64,000 nt of DNA. Source: Sanderia malayensis. Lineage: Eukaryota > Cnidaria > Scyphozoa > Semaeostomeae > Pelagiidae. The stretch is taken from positions 4,278,001 to 4,342,000 of the forward strand of contig RQOL01000618.1 in the NCBI GenBank assembly GCA_013076295.1. The letters run 5' to 3'. How positions within the stretch are numbered: the stretch's first letter is position 1; the number at the start of each line of letters is the position of its first letter. Shown here in pieces: positions 56,301 to 64,000 of the stretch. The notes below the pieces were generated by a model. The model was not told where the DNA came from and did no database searches. It was given only the letters and a program-made list of their open reading frames with translations. Both the position numbers and the translations under genes were made by a program.

Positions 56301-59172
56301 AGGCAATCGAAGGGCGTCACTACCACCGTGGCTTGCGTCTTCATAAACAGTCGTTCAACGCTCTTCTTCGATGCAAAATGGAAAATGAGAATCATTCCTT
56401 TAATGAAGCATTAACCACAAAGCTCGCTGACCTGCGCTGTGAACCAAGTGCTGCAGCCCTTCAATTAGTTACTGAGGACACATGTTTTCAGATGCTGTGT
56501 AAATCCTTACTCAAGGCGGAGGCGGGCACACAATCTCAAATGATGATAGAATACCTGAAAGATGTCTCAGCAATGCTTGCATTAGTGCGCTCTGTGCGGG
56601 AGAAAAGTATAGACCTTCACCTAGCAGCTGAGAGGGCCTTACTCCCAAAGTGCTTTGCATTTGACCATGTAAACTATTCTAGATATCTTTCTGCACAGCA
56701 CGTAAATTTACAGTCAATAAAGATCAATAATCCTGCAGCATGGGAAGATCTTGAATTAAATGGGTTTGGTGGATCATTGACGGGGAAACCATTTTCGACA
56801 ATTCACGGTGATCTCATAACTGAGGTAACAATCAATAGAGAGGTCAAGGTACGAGGCGGACCCATGCAAGGCGGGTTCAGTACAAATGAACGCACAACAG
56901 ATGCTTTCATCAAAACCAGTCACATTATAGCAAATATTCGTGGAAAATTGAAAGAAAAGCTAAATGTACTCACTTCGTCAGTTCACAAGGAAACAACATT
57001 TGGATCACGTAAAGAAAACGAGAAAGCAGTTTCTAACCTAACAAAACAACTTGAAAGTTACTTCAATCCATTTTTAGACGGCCCTGCAAGACATATGAAG
57101 TCCGGCCAGGAGATACACCAAAGTGTTGTCGATGGACTTTTAGCTTCAAGCTCTGTTGGAGAGATAGCTTATTTAGAGTTTGTCAACACTAGAATAAAAG
57201 CACCGAATAACAAAGTTAGTTTGTTTGAAAAAATACCAAGGCAAAATATCAAGACAGGAATGGAAAAAAAGAAATCTGTTTCAAAGGCAGTGAATATATT
57301 GAAGGAAGATCGTCAAGCTTTTGGATTGATGGTTGGAAAGGTTTCAAGCCCTGAAGAAGCACTGCGGTATCCATTAACGACGGTTCCCTTGGCTTTGGCA
57401 ACACCCCATAAAGATTTACGGCAAGGTTCTAAAGCAGCATTTCGGAACTTTTTGATGGAAGAAGCCAAATCTATTTGCAAGGAACCTCCTCAATTTGCCG
57501 ATTGGTTCGTCGATGGAATGGCAGCAGTAAAAGCTGTTCCTGCTAAGGAAACTTGGGGTAAATATGCAGATGCCTTACTTAAATTATGTATGCCTGATGT
57601 TTCAGCAAACGCACAAAGTTTGGCAATCATATTTGACTCCTATCGTATTAGCACAATCAAGCAGTTGACGCAGAGTCGTCGTGGTACACCTGGAAGAAGA
57701 GTACATATTACAAGTATGGAGCAGATTATGCCAAAAGGCAAAGATTGGGATGCGTTTCTACGCAACAGGGAGAACAAGATCGAGTTAGTTCAAGCACTAG
57801 TTAAACACTACACTAAAGAGAATAACCGGGCAAAACTGAAAATCCCTTTGATGATAACAGAAGAAGAAAAGACCTGGATAATTCGTCAAACAGGAACCGA
57901 AGAACTTGATAGTTCAAATCACATCGAAGCTGACACGAGAATAATTCTGGAAGTGTCAAAGTCAAATCGTCCTGTAGTTGTAAAAGCTGCTGATACAGAT
58001 ATTCTCGTTCTAATGTGCTACGCGTTTAGTGCCTGCCAGCCTGTTGAAGAATGGATGATGAAGATAGACTGGGACAGATATGCTAGCATCAGTTGCATTC
58101 AGAATCATTTTGGTCACGATGTGTGCTCTATTTTGCCAGCTTATCACAGTATAACAGGCTGTGATACAACATCTTTTCCTTATGGTGCAGGAAAGACAAA
58201 ACCATTTAAAAAAATGGTAAAGACAAAGTCAAACAATCTGCTATCAGATCTCGGAAGTAACGATAAATCGTTTGGGGATATTAGTAAAGCTGTGAAATTC
58301 TTCCATGAAATCATATACAGTGGAAATAGCAAAGAGTCGATAACTGAAACTAGGACAAAAATGTACCAGAAGCAAAAAACAAAATCCAGTAGTAGCCTTA
58401 TCCCGGACGAGAGTAGTGTTGCTGAACATGTAAAACGGAGTGACTTGCAAACTCTCATATGGAAGCAGTGTCTGTTGCAAAATATAGTGACCCCAACCTT
58501 GGAAAACAGAGGCTGGAAAGAAGAAAATAATGAAATTATGCCTGTATGGTACACGGGGAATCAACTCCCACCTTGTCTAAACAAGAAGGCACAAAAAAGT
58601 CGCCGTAAAAAGGGTAGCAGCCAACCTCCCACAAAGAGAAGGAAAGTGAAACGCAGCAAGAATGAACATTCAGCTGACGATTTGCCTTTTGAAGACAATG
58701 GCTATGAGGCACAATGGGAGACATCGTCATCAGAAGATGATACTTTCTCCGGCAGCGATAATAGTTCCTCTGACGATATGTCTTCAAACTCATCTGAACC
58801 TGAATCAAGCTCTTCATCAGATCTGTACTGAGCAAAATACACTTAAAATCAACTTTCCAAATTTTTTTACATTTATATTTAAAGGCTTATATTTCTTTGA
58901 CCATAGCTAGGAGATACTAAGTTCCTATACCCATTTTATTCAGATTTTAATGCTCTTTTCAGTGAACTAATCAGACTTGAAAAATTTTGATTTTCCAAAA
59001 AAAATTGTATTGTGACGTCATCAATTTCGTTTTTGCTGCCATTATGAAAGTGAAAGAAAAATTTAGGTGGCCCCAAAGTTAAATTTGATCTAAAAGCGAC
59101 CAGAAACCGTAATCTACCTCTAAAACCTTGACAGGAAAATGGATAAGATATTTCCTGGCATAGACCTGTCTA
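53369..59172. mobile_element. Apparently intact 5.8-kb transposon TAGACAGGTC...GACCTGTCTA nested in the palindrome
   Basis: Terminal inverted repeats of about 275 bp (TAGACAGGTCCATGCC, then TCTTATCCATTTTCCTGTCA, GATGACGTCACAATACAATT and onward). The insertion is flanked by AAA on both sides (53366-53368 and 59173-59175). The other arm of the host palindrome preserves the empty site as ...ATATAAATGAGAATAG..., which confirms a 3-bp AAA duplication. A single long frame (54116-58831) fills the interior. The near-identical ends and uninterrupted frame indicate recent insertion. Confidence 0.88.
54116..58831 (+). CDS. 1571-aa transposon protein, probable transposase (Academ-like candidate)
   Basis: One uninterrupted exon from ATG 54116; the open frame extends further upstream without an ATG. 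The N-terminus has two Cys/His clusters, each C-x2-C then H-x3-C (CILC with HSTC at about residues 18-86; CFVC with HKKC at about 138-222), probably DNA-binding zinc fingers. The centre holds D/E-rich conserved-looking blocks: HITFDNSDGKQQT, G-D-H-T-T-H-H-T, HIFAHADEAIYSK, GGFHTVMVCLKIMY, then A-I-E-G-R-H-Y-H-R-G. The C-terminus has HIEADTRIILE, AADTDILVLM and HSITGCDTTSFPYGAGK, which resemble an XPG/FEN-type nuclease core, followed by an acidic serine tail. XPG-like ends, Cys-rich N-terminus and 3-bp target duplications recall the Academ superfamily; this is memory-based inference. Catalytic residues were not proven. Confidence 0.7.
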   Translation: MTTSKAFLDVGLAERDKCILCNSITDDRYVKIKNDGLTTLNQLADRWQALDDRLCTEYPYDEFKQAKNRIPSEIGTEDVVAHSTCRVTFRTRIKRKEEQNEKLEPLPVADCDVDEATSTNPNLKISREKGRPKLLCFVCNEETNYDKRQYNKGGLGRCSEILSANKLQSQMRAKLLQENDKFYEAAKRLNIILSGAVCDIFAADIYYHKKCYANFVYSYEIKPSEEEKKIIEEEITNHFLRKFKLRAIEAKEAFLITELLKDVGEISEEYGLKEAPITLKHTYQVKAKLIEQFGDRIEFGKVGRSDVVYPSGANPLQYSLATLHGHGLREDDLVKAFAKLVNRKLSGKKRQPWPPDPKELLSSLDNSGPLRCLYNVISWSINPKREKNELGYAKTASESQAEKIAAIAECWERLITNERTPTATALSLTLHRVTGSKEATKLLHHCGMGISYTDVRLLTNKWAQAISMDHKKMLPPGFTTERSVHITFDNSDGKQQTITGDHTTHHTTGTVFQMRQPKETQVVIDNEKQPILTDEGEDEFNYGHYKIPKKRASPPSFPEFEDIYSNTDHLKKSLHKDIAWVVVGAVGDGCIKQIYPGMDGNDMAPVGSWTAFNIDTTGVETTKCKLEYLPVVPFPPTDNIIKWYMDMIMQMADDLQIEHIFAHADEAIYSKMLMISWLHKGEYDKIVPLIGGFHTVMVCLKIMYKKYGCLGLKDWWIDANAIAEGSATQAIEGRHYHRGLRLHKQSFNALLRCKMENENHSFNEALTTKLADLRCEPSAAALQLVTEDTCFQMLCKSLLKAEAGTQSQMMIEYLKDVSAMLALVRSVREKSIDLHLAAERALLPKCFAFDHVNYSRYLSAQHVNLQSIKINNPAAWEDLELNGFGGSLTGKPFSTIHGDLITEVTINREVKVRGGPMQGGFSTNERTTDAFIKTSHIIANIRGKLKEKLNVLTSSVHKETTFGSRKENEKAVSNLTKQLESYFNPFLDGPARHMKSGQEIHQSVVDGLLASSSVGEIAYLEFVNTRIKAPNNKVSLFEKIPRQNIKTGMEKKKSVSKAVNILKEDRQAFGLMVGKVSSPEEALRYPLTTVPLALATPHKDLRQGSKAAFRNFLMEEAKSICKEPPQFADWFVDGMAAVKAVPAKETWGKYADALLKLCMPDVSANAQSLAIIFDSYRISTIKQLTQSRRGTPGRRVHITSMEQIMPKGKDWDAFLRNRENKIELVQALVKHYTKENNRAKLKIPLMITEEEKTWIIRQTGTEELDSSNHIEADTRIILEVSKSNRPVVVKAADTDILVLMCYAFSACQPVEEWMMKIDWDRYASISCIQNHFGHDVCSILPAYHSITGCDTTSFPYGAGKTKPFKKMVKTKSNNLLSDLGSNDKSFGDISKAVKFFHEIIYSGNSKESITETRTKMYQKQKTKSSSSLIPDESSVAEHVKRSDLQTLIWKQCLLQNIVTPTLENRGWKEENNEIMPVWYTGNQLPPCLNKKAQKSRRKKGSSQPPTKRRKVKRSKNEHSADDLPFEDNGYEAQWETSSSEDDTFSGSDNSSSDDMSSNSSEPESSSSSDLY

Positions 59173-59861
59173 AAATGAGAATAGCACACTTAACCCCCTG
59201 TTCTGGGGGCATTTACCCCTATATCTCCAAAATGGCTCCTTTCTTGTCAAAATAACATCGAAATTCAGATTCTACGCCCTCAAATTCATAGGAAGAGATG
59301 TTTTTTATTACTTTTTGATCAAATTACCTTGTTGCCCCCATTTGGGGGCACGGTTACCCCAGAATTTCTATACCCTGGCCTGAAACCTAAAAAACCTCGA
59401 ATAAGCTTGATCAGGCCATAATCAATGCCTTACAATCAGAAACCAAACGTTTAAGAGGTATAGTCACAGTTTTACCTATAACATGCTTTTGTTGAATTTG
59501 GGGGCATTTGCCCCCATATCTCCGAAACGGCCCCTCCCCCATAAAAAGAACATCGAAATTCGGATTCTGCGCCCCAAAATTGACCAAAAGCATTTGGTCT
59601 CATAAATTACCTCGTCTGGTGGTACTACCCCCCTTTCAGCTACCGGACTACGACAACTGAAGACACATGAAGGAATAAGAAGTGCCGTCGTGCCGCGCCG
59701 CGTTGCCGTTGGTTCAAATTGCTGCAGTGCGGCATGGCTGCTGCGTAGAAGCATTACGAAAGTTCTCTGTTCTGTTCTGTTCTCCAATTTTTCAATTTTC
59801 ATCCTCTTCTCTCCCGCGCACTTTTATAATTGTAAGTGTTTTATAGATACACAGCAGATGA

Positions 59862-62662
59862 ATGATGTCATCTAAATTTCCACGTCTCATTGTGCAACCT
59901 TTAAGAGATCTTTGTTTAAGAAATGTGGCCCAAGATGATGTTCTTGAACGTTATGGAGATCGCATCCAAGGTATAATTATTTATTATTGTACAGGTATAA
60001 TTCAATTATATGTACTTGTGTTGCTTGTCACTAAACAATACCTTTGATTTCCAGATGTCCCAATGGGTGTTGTACCAGAACTCGTTACCAAGATATCAAT
60101 TTACGGACTTCATTTGTTAGAATACCACAATATTTTGAGTGGTAAGTGGATGTAATGATTTGTGTTTTTACAAGAAACTAGTTTATAAGAAACCTAGTAA
60201 TAGACACTCTAAAATTTAAGAAACGTCTAGAACTAAAATGTAAATCTAAATCATAACTTTTACAATTAATTTGCCTCAATCTGACCACTTGCATCATGAT
60301 TTCTATTCTATTATAGTCGAGGAAACTGAACCTTTATGGAAGAAAGCTTATGAGACTGATTGTAAAAATGCTATTTCAACGGGGAAGTCAACTTTCCTTT
60401 ATCTAAACAAGAACAATACAACTAGCTTCAAATCCCTTTTGTGTCAAAATATATTTCTTCGAATCCTAGAATTTATGGCTGATAATAGTTCTTCACCTGA
60501 TTGTAAGTCGCATTTTGGATTATTGTGTCTATGCTTATTTGAAGAGACTCAAGCTGCAACTTGTCACATAATCTGCTTTAGTGAATCACAATATTGATGA
60601 CGTCAACATTATTTTTCAGATCTATCTGACTGTTACCTGCATTTCCCTATTGAAGAAGATGTTCCCTGTTGGAGTGACATACAATTTGTCAATGTTTTGT
60701 GTTTGATCAAGCTAAACTTGAAACAAGTGATAATATGTCCTTCGTTTTTGCACCCCTTAAATGACTTATTTCATCAAGATTATTTTCAAGGATTCACTGG
60801 ACAAGTAACACATGTTGATTTCCACACATTCAGATTCGATCTTCATCAACTAACACTTCTAAGGGACTTTTTTCATTCTTCAAATTTTCCAAACATATCT
60901 TCGCTCAAGTTCAAATATTGCAAATGGAACAGAGAATCCTTGTTAGAGGTTAAACGGATGATCAAACCATCACTGAAGGACTGTTCACACCATCTGGAGC
61001 AAATATATAGCGGTACTACTTCATTGGAGGACAATAAATTAGACCAGACTGATCTGTTAAAGAAAGATCTTGATTATGATGGTTACTATGATGATTTTGG
61101 TCCTATAATGAGGAAGAGATTGAAAGCAAAAGAAATAGATAGTGATAAGGAGGTCAGCTTTGATGAAGCTTTGTCTTGTACAGATGTTGCAAAAGAGGAA
61201 AATGATTTGTATGACTTCACTTACAATAGTATTGAAAGTTCAAACACAAGCAGAAATAAAACTACATTTGATTTAGAGGAGTTGGGATTTATAAACAGCC
61301 ATATCAGTGATGAGGATTTAAGCATATTATGCAGGATAATAGAATTGTTTCCAAATTTGAAAACGTTTACCATTCAACCAAAGCTTTGCCATTCTTTTAA
61401 TTTATACAAAATACTCACTGCAGTTTTCAGTTGCTCTACAACACCATCTTCAGAAGAGATATCAAGTGTAAGGACACCTGTAATTGAGAGTTTGAGCATC
61501 CATGACACTAAAATAGACTATTTCTGCAAAAAGTTGCTTTTATGGCATCATCCTGGTGAATGCAAGAAGCAGTGGGATGTTTCTGTGCCTTCCCTCAAAC
61601 ACCTTGAATTGGTTGACTGTTGCATATGTGATTGTAAATCTGTGGATCATTACAATTGTGTTGGATATGGTGACCCATATAGTCAAGACTACCCTGTTAA
61701 ATGTGCCTTGTACTTTGATATTGATCAGATGTGCACATGCAACTGGGTAAGGCTAGAGACATTGGATTTCTCCGAAACCAATATTGGTTGCGAAGGTGCT
61801 AAAGCAATTGGAAAAGCCTTAACAGGTGTAATGTGCTTGCAAAGGTTGAATATGTCAGATTGTCAGTTGGAAACAGAAGGATGTGGCTATGTTTTTGCAA
61901 TGGCCAAAGGTAAATTTTGCACATTTTTATTGCTGTTCAGTTGCTGGTGCAGCTGGCTAAAACTGACTATATTTTCTCTCCATATTAGCTCATCCTTCTC
62001 TGAAAGTGCTGAAAATTTCTGAAAACTCTTATGATACAGCAACAGACAACAGTTTGGCTGACTTAATTGAACAAGACAATCTTGTCCAACTTGAAATCAA
62101 CCAATGCATTGTGAAACGTAAGTGATCTTTATAAACTGGCTGAGCACTACAATTTCCTTCATTCTTTGTTAAGGAAGATAATATGTGAATTGAAATAAAA
62201 TATATGATTCATATGTGAGTGATAAGTGTAATCATGTCTCCATGTACATCCACATCTTGTCTCTCAGATTGTTTAAGTAAAAGTCTTTTGGCAGCATTCA
62301 AAAAGAATTCAAGGATAACACATCTGGCACTGGGAGCCAACAGACTGGGTAACAATCTAACAATGTTCCACGTTGTTCTTCAGTTACAATATTTGCTCGA
62401 TTAAGCGCCCTGCCTTGAATAATCGCCCCCTCTCAAATGTATCTTTTTCCATTCCTTGAAGTTGTAACAAGTGCCCCCTCTTTAAATAAGCGCCTCCATT
62501 AAAAGTGCTGGCATTAAACGGAATACCTGTTATTGTACTCAAGTGCATGGTTTATGACAACTGGCATTATTTTTATTTCTAAGGTGATGTTGGAATGGTT
62601 AAATTGTCAACAGTTCTAACTGAAAAGACGGCCCTGTCATCTCTTCGAACTCTCAATTTATA
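59862..62662 (+). CDS. LRRC41: LRRC41-like BC-box leucine-rich repeat protein, 3' end not found
   Basis: Exons 59862-59970, 60055-60141, 60317-60502, 60620-61909, 61989-62117, 62268-62348 and 62584-62662 join in phase to 653 residues; a GTGAGT donor follows and the last exon(s) are not identified. The N-terminus has an elongin B/C box (P-L-R-D-L-C-L-R-N-V, residues 13-22), then V-P-M-G-V-V-P-E-L-V and a region alignable with LRRC41. An acidic middle contains E-N-D-L-Y-D-F, matching the E-D-L-Y-D-F of LRRC41. The C-terminus carries ribonuclease-inhibitor-type repeats (LETLDFSETNIGCEGAKAIG, LQRLNMSDCQLETEG, ITHLALGANRLGDVG). LRRC41/MUF1 is a substrate adaptor of cullin-RING ubiquitin ligases. 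A short upstream ATG frame (59859) overlaps the start. Confidence 0.75.
62397..62525. repeat. Decayed MITE in LRRC41 intron
   Basis: CTCGATTAAGCGCCCTGCC, AATAATCGCCCCCTCTC and AAATAAGCGCCTCC with TTCCTTGAAGTTGTAAC match the AATAAGCGCC family seen near 10920 and 17111. The termini are worn. Confidence 0.5.
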
Positions 62663-63273
62663 GTGAGTGACATGAATACTTTCATCTATTTTCCATCTTT
62701 ACTCGTCTCATCGCCTCAAACATCGCCTCAAACATGTAGACAGGGTATATAGTCTGACAAACTAACAAACATGCTAATGTTTGTTTTTATGGCTGGAATC
62801 GATAGATCAGACCATCAGCTTTCAGAATTCACCGCATACCTTTCCGAAAAACGTTTTGTTTTCACGTGATCGATGACGTCATATTAAGACAAATTTTAAC
62901 AATTAAAGTCTGATTACTTTTAACAGGAATGAGATATCAAAATGAAAATTGCATTTCTGGAAACAGCTCAAATAGACCTATCGAATGATATATATTTTTT
63001 TAATTTTTGATGAGATGAGCATTTTGATTGATGACGTCATCGAATTTTTTTCCTCTTCTTTTTGAATAGTTAGTTTGTTTCAATGCCTCATAAATCCATA
63101 TTATCTGATTAGGACGTCTCCTCGTTCACTCCAGTTCGAAAAACGAACACTATAATTGGTGTTTCAAAAAAATTCGCCTGTTTTCGGCACTTTGTTTTCA
63201 CTTTTTGTTGCCAAAACCTGGTCTCGCACATGTTGTTGGTTTATCGCTTTCGAAGTTCGCTCTTTGGAAGTTG
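62663..63273. other. Non-coding, 3' of last recognised LRRC41 exon
   Basis: I see no exon that continues LRRC41 in phase. The stretch includes TGATGACGTCAT motifs of the kind found in the transposon ends, but no mirrored partner. Confidence 0.35.
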
Positions 63274-63984
63274 TTAGATACAACTTGTCATTTCGGTTTT
63301 ACATGTCTTGAAGTGCAAGCTACTTAAATGCAGCGCAGTTTTGGCACACGGTATACAATAGGCTACGTTAAAAACTTGAAAGAAAAAATCGCTATCAGAT
63401 GAATTTGTCTTTTCTTTACGAAAAGTCGCTTTCCCATTCAGAAGGGCTTGAATCTTTTTATAGACGCACTTAATAAATTCTTTATATTTCATATCGCTCT
63501 CAATCTCTTTTGGCAGTACTGAAGGATGTTCCTTTGCTGTTTTCCTTTTGCATAATGGCTCTCCATCATCTTTTTCAATTACTTCGTCTGCTTCAGAGCC
63601 ATCTGCTCTATTGTTTCTCGATCTCGATTTCTTTCTGCGAATGAGTCAATTAGAGAATTGCTTTGCTATGATCCATTTGGGTGTAATTGTAGATTTGATA
63701 TAATCAATTGTCCAGCCGAAGTTCGCAATGGCTACAGTTATTAACGAATATTTCAAACAATTTCGCCAAATGTAACATTGTAAGTGCACACACTTTATTT
63801 CTGGACACGAAGTCTTGGGATCTGGCAAAAGCAAAGCTGGTGATTTTACTTGATCTTCAAATAATGTTTCATCCGTGTCTCAACACAACTCTCTCTGTTA
63901 CCTCCATTGCACTCTTTGAAAAGGTCGCCCGGCATCTGCTATTGTGTCGTCAGTTAAAACTTCCTCCACCCCTAAATTGCGCAT
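63274..63984 (-). CDS. Unrecognised two-exon protein, possibly 5' partial
   Basis: Exon 63984-63902 (ATG, then M-R-N-L-G-V-E-E-V-L-T-D-D) has a GGAG|GTAACAG donor. Exon 63634-63274 follows a TTCGCAG acceptor. Phases match, giving 147 aa. The first part is acidic, followed by a basic cluster K-K-S-R-S-R-N-N-R, a lysine-rich middle and a Cys-containing end (A-Y-C-I-P-C-A, then C-K-T-E-M-T-S-C-I). No family is recognised. The open frame reaches the window edge region, so more exons may lie to the right. Confidence 0.45.
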
Positions 63985-64000
63985 TGGTGCTAGACTGCTC

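Larger units (their letters stand above)
51340..59650. mobile_element. Palindromic transposon TAGTCCGGTAGC...GCTACCGGACTA, copy 2, interrupted
   Basis: The same element as 24232-26747, here flanked by a 3-bp direct duplication CGA (51337-51339 and 59651-59653). Its right arm is split at 53369-59172 by a second transposon. Removing that insert leaves about 2.5 kb, the length of copy 1. Both arms carry the same outward-facing coding fragment. No complete protein is encoded, so it must move with enzymes made elsewhere. Confidence 0.88.

Noticed and set aside
1..64000. CRISPR arrays, operons, bacterial promoters, tRNA or rRNA genes
   Set aside because: The DNA is eukaryotic; the tandem repeats lack CRISPR spacing and no tRNA or rRNA core sequence was recognised.

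Overview
The window is animal nuclear DNA: AT-rich, with short GT-AG introns (about 70 to 800 bp), single-gene transcription units on both strands and many short DNA transposons. Recognisable genes are SMC2, an IL-17-like cytokine, IMP3, an SLC5A sodium/solute cotransporter, POLE4, MTG1, a JmjC (cupin-8) oxygenase, dystrophin and LRRC41. This set, the compact introns and an intronless pair of gustatory-receptor-like membrane proteins fit an invertebrate, plausibly a marine non-bilaterian such as a cnidarian or sponge. The species cannot be fixed from the sequence, and all gene names rest on motif recognition by eye, not on a search.

Layout. 1-5.2 kb: C-terminal half of SMC2 (+), 13 exons. 5.8-6.8 kb: two-exon secreted IL-17-like gene (-) with a TATA box. 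9.0-9.5 kb: intronless IMP3 (+). 10.5-16.8 kb: 15-exon SLC5A transporter (-), 698 aa. 17.9-18.7 kb: short unrecognised secreted or membrane protein (-). 20.9-23.3 kb: type I membrane protein (+) with an in-frame, exitron-like optional intron. 23.9-27.1 kb: large palindromic transposon. 28.6-29.3 kb: POLE4 (-). 30.0-32.0 kb: two nested transposons with intact target duplications. 32.4 kb: small unknown protein (+). 33.6-35.8 kb: MTG1 (-), 12 exons, including a U12-like intron ending in AT and a GC-AG intron. 36.1-37.8 kb: ER-luminal JmjC protein (+), head-to-head with MTG1. 38.5-39.1 kb: exon of an unknown gene (-). 40.2-43.3 kb: tandem gustatory-receptor-like genes (+). 45.2-50.5 kb: compact dystrophin-family gene (-), 17 coding exons, starting at the WW domain. 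51.3-59.7 kb: palindromic transposon interrupted by a second, apparently intact 5.8 kb transposon encoding a 1571-aa protein. 59.9-62.7 kb: LRRC41-like gene (+). 63.3-64.0 kb: unknown two-exon gene (-).

The genes are ordinary housekeeping and signalling genes with no sign of a shared pathway. The most unusual material is the transposon group at 24-27 and 51-60 kb. Two element types start with TAG and end with CTA, make 3-bp target duplications, and encode proteins that share a C-terminal H-S-x-T-G-x-D region. One element has inserted into the other, and the empty target site can be read from the opposite arm of the palindrome. Other points to check are the exitron at 22092-22565, the AT-ending U12-like intron of MTG1, the RDEL tail of the JmjC protein and the WW-first dystrophin.
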